64,000 nt of DNA from Pedococcus aerophilus (GCF_039532215.1 NZ_BAAARN010000004.1:98261-162260); one strand, 5' to 3'; shown: positions 1-11,295, numbered from the stretch's first letter. Program-made: numbers and translations. Notes: generated from the letters alone by a model not told the origin.

Positions 1-2
1 AC

Positions 3-746
3 GACGCGCTCGTCGGCATGACCGCCGGCGAGACCAAGAACTTCTCGGCCCCGCTCGCCGGTGGCGACCGCGAGGGCGAGAACGCCGACGTCACCGTGAC
101 GGTCCAGTCGGTCAAGGTCCGCGAGCTCCCGTCGCTCGACGACGACTTCGCCCAGCTCGCGTCCGAGTTCGACACGCTGCAGGAGCTGCGTGCCGACGTG
201 ACCAAGCAGGCCGAGCAGGCCAAGAAGTTCGAGCAGGGCGTCCAGGCCCGCGACAAGGTGCTCGAGCACCTCCTCGAGACCATCGAGATCCCGATCCCCG
301 ACAGCATCGTCGAGGCCGAGGTCAACGCCCACCTCGAGGGCGAGAACCGCCTCGAGGACGACGAGCACCGCGCCGAGGTCGACGAGAGCACCCGCAAGGC
401 GCTCAAGGCCCAGTTCCTTCTCGACGCCATCGCCGAGAAGACCGACGTCAAGGTCGAGCAGCCCGAGCTCATCGAGTACCTCGTCATGTCGGCCCAGCAG
501 TACGGCATGGACCCGAACCAGTTCGCCCAGGCCATCGACCAGCAGGGCCAGGTGCCCGCCATGGTCGCCGAGGTCGCCCGTCGCAAGGCGCTGGCCAACG
601 TCCTCGAGCAGGCCAAGGTCGTCGACACCGCCGGTGCCGAGATCGACCTGAGCGAGGTCACCGCGACCGACGTCGCCTCCGAGCTCGCCGAGTCCGGCCA
701 CGAGGGTCACGACCACGAGCACGACCACGAGGGCCACAACCACTGA
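3..746 (+). CDS. tig: Trigger factor, C-terminal part (gene enters from the left edge)
   Basis: Ribosome-bound chaperone and peptidyl-prolyl isomerase that meets nascent chains. The frame is open to the left edge, so the ribosome-binding domain and most of the FKBP-like PPIase domain lie outside. What is visible starts in the last strands of the PPIase domain (GMTAGETKNF) and continues through the helical C-terminal chaperone arms, with the family stretch SEFDTLQELRADV. The protein ends in a His/Asp/Glu-rich tail (HEGHDHEHDHEGHNH), common in actinobacterial trigger factors and possibly metal-binding. A strong hairpin terminator follows. The clpP1-clpP2-clpX genes lie about 3.3 kb downstream, the usual neighbourhood, although here a sugar-type regulator/transporter pair intervenes. 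Confidence 0.95.
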   Translation, partial: DALVGMTAGETKNFSAPLAGGDREGENADVTVTVQSVKVRELPSLDDDFAQLASEFDTLQELRADVTKQAEQAKKFEQGVQARDKVLEHLLETIEIPIPDSIVEAEVNAHLEGENRLEDDEHRAEVDESTRKALKAQFLLDAIAEKTDVKVEQPELIEYLVMSAQQYGMDPNQFAQAIDQQGQVPAMVAEVARRKALANVLEQAKVVDTAGAEIDLSEVTATDVASELAESGHEGHDHEHDHEGHNH

Positions 747-782
747 CCCTCCCGGCGGTCAACGACCGCCAACCGCACGCAA

Positions 783-821
783 ACGTATGCCGTGTCCCGC
801 AGGTCGGGACACGGCATACGT
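783..821 (+). terminator. Perfect 17-bp stem terminator after tig
   Basis: Bases 783-799 (ACGTATGCCGTGTCCCG) are the exact reverse complement of 805-821, with a 5-base loop (CAGGT). There is only a short T-containing tail (TCATTT). Each arm contains one copy of the octamer GTATGCCG that recurs through the window, so this terminator is built from an inverted pair of that motif. Confidence 0.85.
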
Positions 822-866
822 CATTTGCGGGATCGCGGATGAGGCTGCGCCCCTGAGTCTTGTCCC

Positions 867-1325
867 ATGGACATGGCCTCCTTCCACAAGCTGCGCCAGG
901 CGGTTCAGGAGAACGCCAACCCGGCCGACGACGGTTACGTCGCCGCGCTCCAAGGCACCCTGGAGAAGGGGCTGCGCGGCAGCCGCCTGTTCGCGGAGGT
1001 CGAGCTCGGGCGCACCGACGACGTCGACAAGATGATCATCGGGGTGTGCCGGTGCGCCGACGACGTCGCACCCTGGGAGGCCGGGGTGGGCGTCGAGCGG
1101 CTGTGGGGCGTCGCGGCGCTGGATGCGCAGTGGGAGGCCCACCACGTGGCCGCGAACGACAGCTACCTCGAGTTCGAGGGTGCCCTGACCATCGACGCCA
1201 ACGGCCGCTACATCACGCTGACCCTCGTCGCGGAGCCGGCCCTGGTGCCCGAGCCGCTGACGGCGGGTTCCTCGTCCGACGGCAACGACGGCCCCGCCCC
1301 CCGGAGCGCCACGATCGACGCCTGA
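867..1325 (+). CDS. Conserved hypothetical protein, 152 aa
   Basis: I do not recognise a family. It is a soluble mixed alpha/beta protein without signal peptide or membrane segment. Residues 1-110 look ordered, with several Trp residues (APWEAG, ERLWGV, AQWEAH) and alternating strands near the end (ANGRYITLTLVAE); the last ~25 residues are Gly/Ser/Pro-rich and probably disordered. The start at 867 has no obvious Shine-Dalgarno sequence; Met3 at 873 is an alternative. It stands alone between the tig terminator and the convergent LacI regulator. Codon use matches the neighbours, so it is probably a real gene. Confidence 0.65.
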   Translation: MDMASFHKLRQAVQENANPADDGYVAALQGTLEKGLRGSRLFAEVELGRTDDVDKMIIGVCRCADDVAPWEAGVGVERLWGVAALDAQWEAHHVAANDSYLEFEGALTIDANGRYITLTLVAEPALVPEPLTAGSSSDGNDGPAPRSATIDA

Positions 1326-1470
1326 CCCTCCGGGCCCGGCCGCCGCCCCTACGGACGCGCGGCGCGAGCTCCCTGTGAACCACCCGTGACGGTCCCCCTG
1401 GCCGTTGCGGGTCGCCGACCGGTCCCCCCTGGGCCGGTGCGGGCCCCGGTGCCCGTCAGCCCCGTCCGCC

Positions 1471-2553
1471 TCAGGCGGGCGGGGGCATCGTGGTGGTGCC
1501 GAGGCGCAGCGTCACCGGCGCGACCTCGTCCTCGGGGCGCTCGCCGTCGAGCAGCCGGCGCAACAGCTCACCGAGCCGGCGCCCCTTGTGCTCGCCGTGC
1601 TGGTCCACGGTGGTCAGGGTCCCGGCGAACCACGGGAGCTCCACACCGTCGAAGCCCGTGACGCTGAGGTCCTCGGGCACACGCAGACCCAGCTCGCCCG
1701 CGGCGCGGACGACACCCATGGCGAGCAGGTCCGACTGGGCCACGACGGCGGTCGGGCGCTCCGCCGACGGTCGGTCCAGCAGCAGGCGCGCCGCGATGGC
1801 CCCCTGCTCGACGTCGGGGAGCGACGTCACGGCGAGCCGTCCGTGCGCCTCCTCGCCGAGGTCGTGCACGTCGAGGAACCCCAGGGCGCGGTCCCGGCTG
1901 TCGGCGAAGGTCGCCCCGTCCAGGGCGCTGCGGTCCACCAGCCCGGTCGGGTTGTCGGGGCGCAGCGGCATCATCAGGTGGGCCACCCGGCGGTGGCCGA
2001 GCTCGTGGACGTGGCGTGACACGGCGGTGCTGGCTCCACGGTTGTCCAGCGCGAGCTGGACCACCTGCGGGTGTGCGGGGGAGCCGTCGCCCAGCATCGG
2101 TATGCCGCGGGCGGCCAGGTGCTCGACCGCCGGGTTGTCGTCGGGGCCGCAGAGCGAGAAGACCACGGCGTCCAGGGCGGTGGCGGACAGCTGGGGGATG
2201 GCCTTCTCGGGGGCGCCGGCGTGCTGGGCGATGAGGAGCATCCCGGCCGGGATCTCGTCGAGGACCTGGGACAGCCCGTCCAGGACGCTCACCGCGAACG
2301 GGTCGCGGAACGCGTGCAGCAGCCGTCCCTCGACGATCACCCCGACCACGCCGGAGCGACCGTGGCGCAGGGAGGAGGCCAGGGGGTCCGGCCCGGTGTA
2401 GCCGAGCTCGGCCGCTGCGGCCAGGACGCGGGCCACCGTCTCGGCCGCCACGGGTCCCTTGCCGCTGAAGGCCAGGGACGCGGTGGAGGTGGACACCCCG
2501 GCGGCCTGGGCCACGGCGCGCAGGGTCGCCCGAGGTTGACGAGGAGCTGTCAT
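1471..2553 (-). CDS. LacI-family transcriptional regulator
   Basis: 360 residues. The N-terminal LacI helix-turn-helix with hinge (LRAVAQAAGVSTSTASLAFS, then LGYTGPDPLASSLRHG) is followed by a periplasmic-binding-protein-like effector domain to the C-terminus (GVIVEG, FDGVELP, LTTVDQHGE). Such proteins usually bind a sugar or related ligand and repress an adjacent catabolic or transport gene. The frame is open well upstream, but the ATG at 2553 directly precedes the canonical DNA-binding domain, so I place the start there. It is divergent from an MFS transporter, and a 30-bp palindrome lies between them, so repression of that transporter and autorepression are the simplest reading. The ligand cannot be inferred. 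Confidence 0.9.
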   Translation of the reverse strand: MTAPRQPRATLRAVAQAAGVSTSTASLAFSGKGPVAAETVARVLAAAAELGYTGPDPLASSLRHGRSGVVGVIVEGRLLHAFRDPFAVSVLDGLSQVLDEIPAGMLLIAQHAGAPEKAIPQLSATALDAVVFSLCGPDDNPAVEHLAARGIPMLGDGSPAHPQVVQLALDNRGASTAVSRHVHELGHRRVAHLMMPLRPDNPTGLVDRSALDGATFADSRDRALGFLDVHDLGEEAHGRLAVTSLPDVEQGAIAARLLLDRPSAERPTAVVAQSDLLAMGVVRAAGELGLRVPEDLSVTGFDGVELPWFAGTLTTVDQHGEHKGRRLGELLRRLLDGERPEDEVAPVTLRLGTTTMPPPA

Positions 2554-2565
2554 GGGCGACACACT

Positions 2566-2595
2566 ATCGAAACGATTCGATCGAATCGTTTCGAT
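2566..2595. promoter_or_regulatory. 30-bp perfect palindrome, probable double LacI-type operator
   Basis: The left half ATCGAAACGATTCGA (2566-2580) is the exact reverse complement of the right half (2581-2595). Each half is itself an imperfect palindrome of the LacI-family kind (GAAACGATTC), so two operators abut to make the larger dyad. It lies 12 bp from the regulator start and about 50 bp from the transporter start, consistent with control of both divergent genes. Confidence 0.8.
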
Positions 2596-2646
2596 GCGCT
2601 CCAGGCGCCACCAGACCCCCACCCGCGCGCTGCGCAGGAAGACGCC

Positions 2647-3882
2647 GTGAACCACTCCACCACCCTCGACCGCACCCGTGTCGCCGCCGCACGCAACGCC
2701 GTCTTCATCGTCTTCGCCCTGGCCGGCGTCACCTTCGCCTCCTTCGCCTCGCGCATCGCCGACAGCAAGGCCGAGCTGGGGCTGACGGCAGGCGAGCTCG
2801 GCCTGACCCTGTTCGCCGCCTCGGCCGGGTCGCTCACTGCTCTGCCGTCGGCCGGCCGCGTGGCGGGCAGGATCGGTGCCGCGCGCACCATCGTCGTCGG
2901 CATGGTGCTCGGTTTCGCCGGCCTGCTGCTCGTCGCGTTCGCCGTGGACGTCCTGCAGTCCCGCTGGGTGATGGCCGCCGGCCTCTACCTCGTCGGCATG
3001 GGTGTCGGCCTGTGGGACGTGGCGATGAACCTCGAGGGCGCGGCCGTCGAGCGCCTGCTCGGCAAGACCGTGATGCCGCACTTCCACGCGGCGTTCTCCG
3101 GTGGCACCGTCCTCAGCGCCCTCATCGGTGCGGGGATGTCGTGGGGCAGCGTGCCGCTGCTCGTGCACTTCCTCATCGCGATCGTCGTCTCCGCGGCGCT
3201 CGGCGTGTGGGCCCTCAGGTCGTTCCTGCCGCGCGAGGTCGAGGTCTCCGACGAGGAGTCGGTCTCCGAGGACGGCACCACCCCGGTCAAGCCGAAGTCG
3301 GCGTGGCTCGAGCCGCGGACCCTCATGATCGGCCTGGTCGTCCTCGCGGCCGCCTTCACCGAGGGCACCGCCAACGACTGGATCGCCGTCGGTTTCGTCG
3401 AGGGCCACGACCTGCCCGCGTGGGCCGGCGTGCTGGCCTTCGCCTCCTTCCTGTCCTTCATGACCGTCGGACGCCTCGTCGGCACGCGACTGCTCGACCA
3501 GTACGGCCGGGTGCCCGTCCTCCAGGTCACCTTCGCCATGGCCGCCATCGGCTCGCTCATGGTGATCTTCGGGAACGTCTGGGTCGCCTACCTCGGCACC
3601 GCCGTCTGGGGCGTCGGCGCCTCGCTCGGCTTCCCCGTGGGCATGAGCGCCTCGGCCGACGACCCGGCACGGGCCGCCGCCCGGATGTCCGTGGTCGCGA
3701 CGATCGGCTACACCGCGTTCATCGCAGGACCGCCGATGCTGGGCTTCCTCGGCGACCACTTCACCGTCCTCAAGGCCCTGATGGCCGTGACGGTCATGGT
3801 GGCCGCGGCGATGCTCGTCATCCCGGCCACCCGCGAACCGCAGGCGGCGGCCGTGGAGCGCGAGGCTGCGACCCGCTCCTGA
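2647..3882 (+). CDS. Major facilitator superfamily transporter
   Basis: 411 residues with about 12 hydrophobic segments and a charged cytoplasmic loop near the middle (EVEVSDEESVSEDG) separating two six-helix halves. This is the layout of an MFS permease driven by ion gradient. The short loop between helices 2 and 3 (AGRVAGRIGAART) and the repeat in the second half (VGRLVGTRLLDQYGR) fit the family A-motif region. GTG at 2647 is chosen because AGGAAG precedes it by about six bases and the hydrophobic region starts soon after; the open frame extends further upstream but runs through the operator. Regulation by the divergent LacI protein is likely. The substrate is unknown; a sugar is only a guess from the regulator family. 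Confidence 0.88.
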   Translation: MNHSTTLDRTRVAAARNAVFIVFALAGVTFASFASRIADSKAELGLTAGELGLTLFAASAGSLTALPSAGRVAGRIGAARTIVVGMVLGFAGLLLVAFAVDVLQSRWVMAAGLYLVGMGVGLWDVAMNLEGAAVERLLGKTVMPHFHAAFSGGTVLSALIGAGMSWGSVPLLVHFLIAIVVSAALGVWALRSFLPREVEVSDEESVSEDGTTPVKPKSAWLEPRTLMIGLVVLAAAFTEGTANDWIAVGFVEGHDLPAWAGVLAFASFLSFMTVGRLVGTRLLDQYGRVPVLQVTFAMAAIGSLMVIFGNVWVAYLGTAVWGVGASLGFPVGMSASADDPARAAARMSVVATIGYTAFIAGPPMLGFLGDHFTVLKALMAVTVMVAAAMLVIPATREPQAAAVEREAATRS

Positions 3883-4020
3883 CCGGTCCGTACGGCGCCC
3901 GCTGGGTGGACGCCATACGCAGGCCAGTGCGCTCAGGGCGAACATCCGGGGGATCGGGGACTTCCGCCCACCACCTCCGCGTTAGGGTCACTGACAAGCA
4001 CAATCCCGAGCGATGGAGAC

Positions 4021-4662
4021 ATGGTGAGCACGCCACAAGAGATCGTCGCCGCAGCTGAGCGGCCGCAGGGTGGTCTGGACGACCACATCTACAACCGTCT
4101 GCTCAAGGAGCGGATCATCTTCCTCGGCTCGGACGTCCGCGACGACAACGCGAACGCGATCTGCGCGCAGCTGCTGCTGCTCGCCGCCGAGGACCCCAGC
4201 AAGGACATCTGGCTCTACATCAACAGCCCCGGCGGATCGATCTCCGCGGGCATGGCGATCTACGACACGATGAAGTGGATCCCCAACGACGTGGCCACGG
4301 TGGCCATGGGCATGGCGGCCTCGATGGGCCAGTTCCTGCTCTCCGCCGGCACCCACGGCAAACGCTACGCCACCCCGCACGCCCGCGTCATGATGCACCA
4401 GCCGTCGGGTGGCATCGGTGGCACGGCGTCGGACATCAAGATCCAGGCCGAGCAGATGCTCTACGTCAAGAAGCAGATGGCCGAGCTGATCGCCGAGCAC
4501 ACCGGCCAGTCGATCGACCAGATCGAGCGCGACTCCGACCGCGACCGCTGGTTCAGCGCCGAGGAGGCCAAGGAGTACGGCTTCGTCGACCACGTGTTCA
4601 GCAGCGCAGCCCAGGCCGGCAGCCGTGGCGGCGACGACAACCCGGTCTCCGGGGACAAGTGA
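4021..4662 (+). CDS. clpP1: ATP-dependent Clp protease proteolytic subunit 1
   Basis: 213 residues, the usual length. Serine protease of the ClpP family: nucleophile Ser101 in GMAASMGQF, His126 in MMHQP and Asp175 in DRDRWF form the expected triad, and YINSPGGS forms the substrate-binding strand. It should assemble with the ClpP2 encoded 11 bp downstream into the mixed two-ring tetradecamer typical of actinobacteria, fed by ClpX or ClpC. The short N-terminal segment before [17 protein letters not shown] resembles the cleavable propeptide of actinobacterial ClpP. The start context is weak in Shine-Dalgarno signal, but the N-terminus matches family length. Confidence 0.96.
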   Translation: MVSTPQEIVAAAERPQGGLDDHIYNRLLKERIIFLGSDVRDDNANAICAQLLLLAAEDPSKDIWLYINSPGGSISAGMAIYDTMKWIPNDVATVAMGMAASMGQFLLSAGTHGKRYATPHARVMMHQPSGGIGGTASDIKIQAEQMLYVKKQMAELIAEHTGQSIDQIERDSDRDRWFSAEEAKEYGFVDHVFSSAAQAGSRGGDDNPVSGDK

Positions 4663-4673
4663 GGGACGGACAG

Positions 4674-5339
4674 ATGAACTACAACACCAACCCCGCCATG
4701 CACGGCGGGCTCCAGGTCCCGGCTCCGTCGAGCCGCTACATCCTGCCGCAGTTCGAGGAGCGCACCTCCTACGGCATGAAGCGCCTCGACCCCTACACGA
4801 AGCTCTTCGAGGACCGCATCATCTTCCTCGGCGTGCAGGTCGACGACGCGTCCGCGGACGACGTCATCGCCCAGCTCATCGTGCTGGAGTCGCAGGACCC
4901 CGACCGCGACATCCTCATGTACATCAACAGCCCCGGTGGCTCGTTCACGGCGATGACCGCGATCTACGACACGATGCAGTACATCCGCCCCGACGTGCAG
5001 ACGTTCGTCATCGGGCAGGCGGCCTCGGCCGCCGCGGTGCTGCTGTCGGCCGGTGCCAAGGGCAAGCGCTTCGCGCTCCCGAACGCGCGGATCCTCATCC
5101 ACCAGCCGGCCCTCGAGGGTGGCATGGGTGGCCAGGCGTCCGACATCGAGATCCAGGCCAACGAGGTGCTGCGCATGCGCACCTGGCTCGAGGAGACCTG
5201 GGCGGAGAACTCCGGCCGCTCCGTCGAGCAGGTCCGCAACGACATCGAGCGCGACAAGATCCTGTCCGCGCAGGAGGCCAAGGAGTACGGCCTCATCGAC
5301 GAGGTCCTCGGCTCCCGCAAGGGCACCCTGGAGGACTGA
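4674..5339 (+). CDS. clpP2: ATP-dependent Clp protease proteolytic subunit 2
   Basis: 221 residues. The nucleophile is Ser118 in GQAASAAA and the His is His143 in LIHQP; the Asp lies in the IERDKILSA segment. The longer N-terminus (MNYNTNPAMHGG to SYGMKRLDP) is typical of ClpP2, whose partner is ClpP1. ATG at 4674 is preceded by GAGGGACGGAC, and spacing to clpP1 is 11 bp, so the two form an operon ending at the hairpin at 5359-5400. The second Clp operon gene usually required, clpX, is 1.5 kb downstream beyond the oppositely oriented terC-like gene. Confidence 0.96.
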   Translation: MNYNTNPAMHGGLQVPAPSSRYILPQFEERTSYGMKRLDPYTKLFEDRIIFLGVQVDDASADDVIAQLIVLESQDPDRDILMYINSPGGSFTAMTAIYDTMQYIRPDVQTFVIGQAASAAAVLLSAGAKGKRFALPNARILIHQPALEGGMGGQASDIEIQANEVLRMRTWLEETWAENSGRSVEQVRNDIERDKILSAQEAKEYGLIDEVLGSRKGTLED

Positions 5340-5358
5340 CCTCCACCCCGCACCACGC

Positions 5359-5400
5359 ACAGGTATGCCGCCCGCTCACCAGAGCGGGCGGCATACCTGT
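5359..5400. terminator. Perfect 18-bp stem, bidirectional terminator between clpP2 and terC-like gene
   Basis: Bases 5359-5376 (ACAGGTATGCCGCCCGCT) are the exact reverse complement of 5383-5400; the loop is CACCAG. It sits between the convergent clpP2 and TerC genes and should end both transcripts. Each arm again contains one GTATGCCG octamer. Confidence 0.85.
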
Positions 5401-5423
5401 TGTCGGTGGTGGTGCCTGGTGCG

Positions 5424-6500
5424 TCAGTGGACCTCGGCGCGCTCCGCGTCCGGGTCGGTCCGTGCGGCACCGTCGGGCCCACCGTGCTCGTCGGCCTGGT
5501 CACCACGGGTGGCGGCGAGGCTGGTGGCGGTGACGACGGCGAGGATGCCGACGATCACGCCCAGCGAGACGAGGGTCGGGATCTCCGGGGTGGACGGCCA
5601 CACGCCGTGCGCCCAGTGCAGGACCAGCTTGACGCCGATGAAGCCCAGGATCGCGGCGAGGCCGTAGCCGAGGTGGACCAGGCGGGACAGGGCACCCTCG
5701 AGGACGAAGTACAGGGCGCGCAGGCCGAGCAGGGCGAAGGCGTTCGTCGCGAAAACGAGGTAGGGGTCGCCGGTGATGCCGTAGACCGCCGGGACCGAGT
5801 CGACGGCGAAGACGATGTCCGTGGCCAGGATGGCCACGGTGACCAGGGCCAGCGGGGTCAGGGCGCGCCGGCCGTTCTCCCGGACCGTCATCGCGGTGGA
5901 GTGGTACTCGTCCTTGACCGGCATGAACTTGCGCAGGATCCGGACGGTGCGCATCTTGTCGATGTCGATCTCGTGGTCGTTGCCCTGGACGGCGTCCTTG
6001 AGCAGCTTGAGACCGGTGACGAGCAGGATCACGCCGAACAGCAGGAAGGTCCAGTCGAAGGTCTTGAGCATCTGGGCGCCCAGGGCGATGAACACACCGC
6101 GCAGCGCCAGCGCACCGACCACACCGATGAGCAGCACGCGCTGCTGGAGCTCCTTGGGCACCGCGAAGGCGGCGAGCAGGAGCATGAAGACGAACAGGTT
6201 GTCGACCGACAGCGACTTCTCGACGAGGTAGCCGGTGTAGTACTCCACGCCGATCGTGCTGCCGTGCTGGGACCAGATGTAGCCACCGAAGGCGACGGGC
6301 AGCGCGATGTAGAACGCGGACCAGCCGAGGGCCTCCTTCATGGAGACCTCGTGCGGGCGGCGGGTGAGCAGGAAGTCCATCACCACGAGGGCGACGACGG
6401 CACCGATGCTCACCGCCCACAGCATCGGGGTGCCGATGGACTCGACCGCGGCGGGGTCGGCCGCGGCGTGGACGAAGGAAGGGGAGGAGAACGAAGGCAT
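5424..6500 (-). CDS. TerC/Alx-family integral membrane protein
   Basis: 358 residues with about nine hydrophobic segments. Family signatures are visible: [33 protein letters not shown] and [19 protein letters not shown], whose conserved acidic residues lie within membrane segments. Alx/MntP-class relatives export manganese or otherwise protect against metal stress; older members were named for tellurium resistance. I prefer ATG 6500 over TTG 6503 because GAGG ends six bases upstream of the ATG but only two or three upstream of the TTG. The last ~35 residues are charged and cytoplasmic. The leader carries a yybP-ykoY manganese riboswitch, supporting a manganese-related role. It is convergent with clpP2. 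Confidence 0.92.
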   Translation of the reverse strand: MPSFSSPSFVHAAADPAAVESIGTPMLWAVSIGAVVALVVMDFLLTRRPHEVSMKEALGWSAFYIALPVAFGGYIWSQHGSTIGVEYYTGYLVEKSLSVDNLFVFMLLLAAFAVPKELQQRVLLIGVVGALALRGVFIALGAQMLKTFDWTFLLFGVILLVTGLKLLKDAVQGNDHEIDIDKMRTVRILRKFMPVKDEYHSTAMTVRENGRRALTPLALVTVAILATDIVFAVDSVPAVYGITGDPYLVFATNAFALLGLRALYFVLEGALSRLVHLGYGLAAILGFIGVKLVLHWAHGVWPSTPEIPTLVSLGVIVGILAVVTATSLAATRGDQADEHGGPDGAARTDPDAERAEVH

Positions 6501-6502
6501 CA

Positions 6503-6619
6503 AGACCTCATGGCTAGCCGTCCGAGGTCTCCTTCACCGCCTGAGAAATGCGGCGCCGCCCGGGAGCACCATGGGATGCTCGTACTGACCGGACGGACTG
6601 TGGGAAGTACTCCCCTCGT
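6503..6619 (-). promoter_or_regulatory. yybP-ykoY (manganese) riboswitch with Shine-Dalgarno sequestering arm
   Basis: On the minus strand the conserved element GGGGAGTA (6615 to 6608) and the distal GTGAAGGAGACCTC (ending at 6524) match the yybP-ykoY family. CGAGG (6618 to 6614) can pair with CCTCG (6527 to 6523) to close stem P1. The P1 3' arm AGACCTC (6530 to 6524) is also the exact complement of the ribosome-binding region GAGGTCT (6509 to 6503) just before the terC-like ATG. The two pairings exclude each other. Ligand-stabilised P1 would free the ribosome site, so an on-switch acting on translation is predicted. The family assignment is from motif memory; the competing pairings are read directly. 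Confidence 0.82.
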
Positions 6620-6806
6620 GCTCCGAGGATACCGGCGGCCACGGGGGACCACCAACTCGGAGAGTTGTCCGCCCTCAGCGGACAAGGGCGACGGGAGGCC
6701 GACTCGGCGGTTTCAATGGAGCCACGGGTGCACGCGGCGTTGTAGCGTCGGACCGTTGCTGCTCGCACTGGGCAGTGTTTCGCACGGACAGACCGGAGGA
6801 CCGCGA

Positions 6807-8081
<1,275 letters not shown>

Positions 8082-8110
8082 GCCTCGGCGTCCCGGGCGC
8101 CACACGTCCT

Positions 8111-8149
8111 CGACGAAGGGACCCCACCACCGGTGGGGTCCCTTCGTCG
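8111..8149 (+). terminator. 18-bp perfect stem terminator after clpX
   Basis: CGACGAAGGGACCCCACC (8111-8128) is the exact complement of 8132-8149 with a 3-base loop. It lies 30 bp after the clpX stop. There is no T-run, as is common in high-GC genomes. Confidence 0.85.
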
Positions 8150-8157
8150 TCGAGGCT

Positions 8158-8262
8158 CCCGCACGGCACGCCCACGCGGCCCACGCGGCACGTGCCCACG
8201 GCACGCCCACGCGGCACGCGCCCGCGGCACGCGCCCGCGGCACGCCGACGCGGAGCGCGCCC
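8158..8262. repeat. Degenerate GC-rich tandem repeat
   Basis: A run of related units built from GCGGCACGCGCCC and CACGCCCACGCGGC, roughly 13 bases each, partly exact (GCGCCCGCGGCAC occurs twice in tandem). It fills the space between the clpX terminator and the end of the leftward operon. No credible gene is seen in it. Confidence 0.6.
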
Positions 8263-8291
8263 TGGGCACGCCTGCGCAGCAGGGCCCCCGC

Positions 8292-8897
8292 TCAGCGGCG
8301 GGCGTCGCGGGACAGCAGCCAGATCGCCAGGGCCAGCACCGCTGACGTACCGATGGCTGCGTAGCTGAGCGTGATGTCGCCGGCGGCCCGCGCCCGGTCC
8401 GCGCCGAGGGCGAGCGCCCACAGCGGCACGGTGCCCACCGCGACGGTGGCGGCACGGCGCGACCAGCGGCGCAGGCTCGCCGCCGGCACCGGCGCGGCCG
8501 GTGGCAGGCTCGCTGCCAGCGCAGCGGTGAGGTGGACCACGAGCAGCAGCAGGGCAGCGCCCAGCAGCCGCAGCCAGGCACCGGTGGTCGCCGGGACCGG
8601 CACGGTGCCCACCCAGTGCAGCGCGAGACCCGCCACGAGCAGCCCGGACCCGGCGGACTCGGGTCGCAGCGCGGCCCAGCCGCTGAGCACCACGAGCACC
8701 ACGGCACCGACGACGAGCCCGTGCGGCGCTGCCACTAGGGTGAGGGCCACGAGGGCCACCGAGGCGGCGACGAGCGCCGCACGCAGGCCGAGCTGGGACG
8801 GCGAGAGGCCGAGGGCGCGCGACACCGAGGCACCGGACCGGGTCCCGCCCCGGGGCGGGGCAGCCGAGGTGGCGTGGGTGGTCTCGGCGGCGCTCAC
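8292..8897 (-). CDS. Small integral membrane protein of the MoxR/DUF58 operon
   Basis: 201 residues and about five to six hydrophobic segments after a polar N-terminal ~35 residues. I do not recognise a named family. GTG at 8897 overlaps the stop of the DUF58 gene by four bases (GTGA), which sets the start even though the frame is open further upstream. It is the last gene of a five-gene leftward operon, so a role with the membrane-associated MoxR/DUF58 system is likely. It ends in ordinary basic residues (SRDARR). Confidence 0.75.
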   Translation of the reverse strand: MSAAETTHATSAAPPRGGTRSGASVSRALGLSPSQLGLRAALVAASVALVALTLVAAPHGLVVGAVVLVVLSGWAALRPESAGSGLLVAGLALHWVGTVPVPATTGAWLRLLGAALLLLVVHLTAALAASLPPAAPVPAASLRRWSRRAATVAVGTVPLWALALGADRARAAGDITLSYAAIGTSAVLALAIWLLSRDARR

Positions 8898-10278
8898 CGC
8901 GTCACCACCCGGGGGGACCGCGATCGCCGGCCGAGGTCCCGCAGGACGAGGTCGAGGGTGCCCGGGCCCGCCCACGGGACGATCGGGACGCCCGCCTCCT
9001 GGGCGCGAGCCATCTCGCGGCCCCGTTCGAGCAGCCGCAGCCGCCACGCGAGTCGGGTCTCCACGGGCTGGTCGGCGGTGGTGGCGGACACCTCGGCGAG
9101 GCGCTCGAGCGGGATGTCGGCCGTCGCGAGGTGGGCGGGCAGCGTGTCGACCGCGACAACCGAGATCCCGCGCCGGGACAGCCCGACCGCGTGGGCGAGG
9201 ACCTCGGGGGAGACGGCCGGGGTCAGGACGACGGCCAGGGTCCCGGCCGAGACGTGGTGGCGCAGCTGGGAACGCAGGCGCTTCTCGTCGCTGACGGTGC
9301 CGTCGGCCACCGTCGTCCGGGCCAGCGCGTCGAGGACGCGGCGCAGGTGGTGCTGCCCGGCCGCGGCGGACACCGGGGGCAGGTCACGCGCGCCGAGGAC
9401 CAGCAGCCCGACACGGTCACCGGCTCGCAGGTAGTGCTCGGCGATGGCGCCGGCGGCACGCACGGCGTTGTCGAGGCTGCTGCTCGACCCGCCCAGGCTG
9501 TCGCTGCGACCGATGTCGTGCATGGCGTCGACGAGGAGCAGGATCTCGCTGTCCTGGTCGGCATGGGTGGCGGTCACGTGCAGCTCGCCGGTCCGCACCG
9601 AGACGGGCCAGTGCACACGGCGCAGCCGGTCCCCGAAGCGGAACGGCCTGATCTGGTCGAGCTCTCCGCCGTCGCCGGGGTGGTGCGAACGGTTCTGGCC
9701 GATGAGGCCGTCCGGTCGGGGGACGGCGACCCGGGCGGTGAAGGTGTCGGGGAGCGGGACGGTGGGGATCGCCGGGAGCGTCACCGGTTCGGGTTCCCAG
9801 CGGAACGCACCGAGGGGACTGGTCAGCGCGATCGTGGCCGGGCCAAGGGGGCGGTGACCCCAGCGGGTGCTGCGGCAGACCAGGTCCAGGGTGGTCGGGT
9901 CGTCACCTCCCGGTGCAGCTGCCAGCGAGCGGGACCCGGGGGAGTACGTCGTGAACGCGGTGGGGAGCACGGTGAGCCCCATCTCCTCGACCTCGGCGTG
10001 CGGTGCCAGGCTGGCCCGCCACGTCGTGGCTTGCCCTTCGCGCAGCAGCGGGTGCCCCAGCGCTGCGTGGACGACCGGGTCCGACGACGGGCGCCGCGCG
10101 CTGGCCCAGAGCGCGACGAGCAGCAGCGGCGCGCCGAGCACCACGGCGTCAGGCCGGCGCAGCACGACACCGACGGCGAGCAGGAGCAGGCCCAGCCCCA
10201 GGGAGCGGACGTGGGCAGGCGTGACCCGCCAGCGACCGACGAGGCGTCGGCCCCCGATCGTGGTGTCCTGCGCTGCGC

Positions 10279-10282
<4 letters not shown>
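8894..10282 (-). CDS. DUF58 (vWA-like) protein
   Basis: 462 residues. Two membrane segments lie near the N-terminus (LGLGLLLLAVGVVL, VVLGAPLLLVALWAS). A large region follows with the DUF58 hallmark at the middle (GELDQIRPFRFGDRLRRVHW) and a von Willebrand A-like fold after it (ILLLVDAMHD, later GTLAVVLTPAVS). In this family the protein is the partner of a MoxR AAA+ ATPase, which is thought to remodel it for envelope or complex-assembly functions. GTG at 10282 overlaps the moxR stop by four bases, giving translational coupling. The motif MIDAS residues are only partly evident (DAMHDIGRSDS). Confidence 0.88.

Positions 10283-11295
<1,013 letters not shown>

Noticed and set aside
2554-3945. Upstream extension of the LacI reading frame
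   Set aside because: The additional ~460 residues are His/Asp/Gly-rich shadow of the MFS gene; the canonical DNA-binding domain starts at 2553.
5400-6806. Rightward open frame leading into clpX
   Set aside because: It is the antisense of the TerC gene; the clpX N-terminus and its ribosome site mark the start at 6807.
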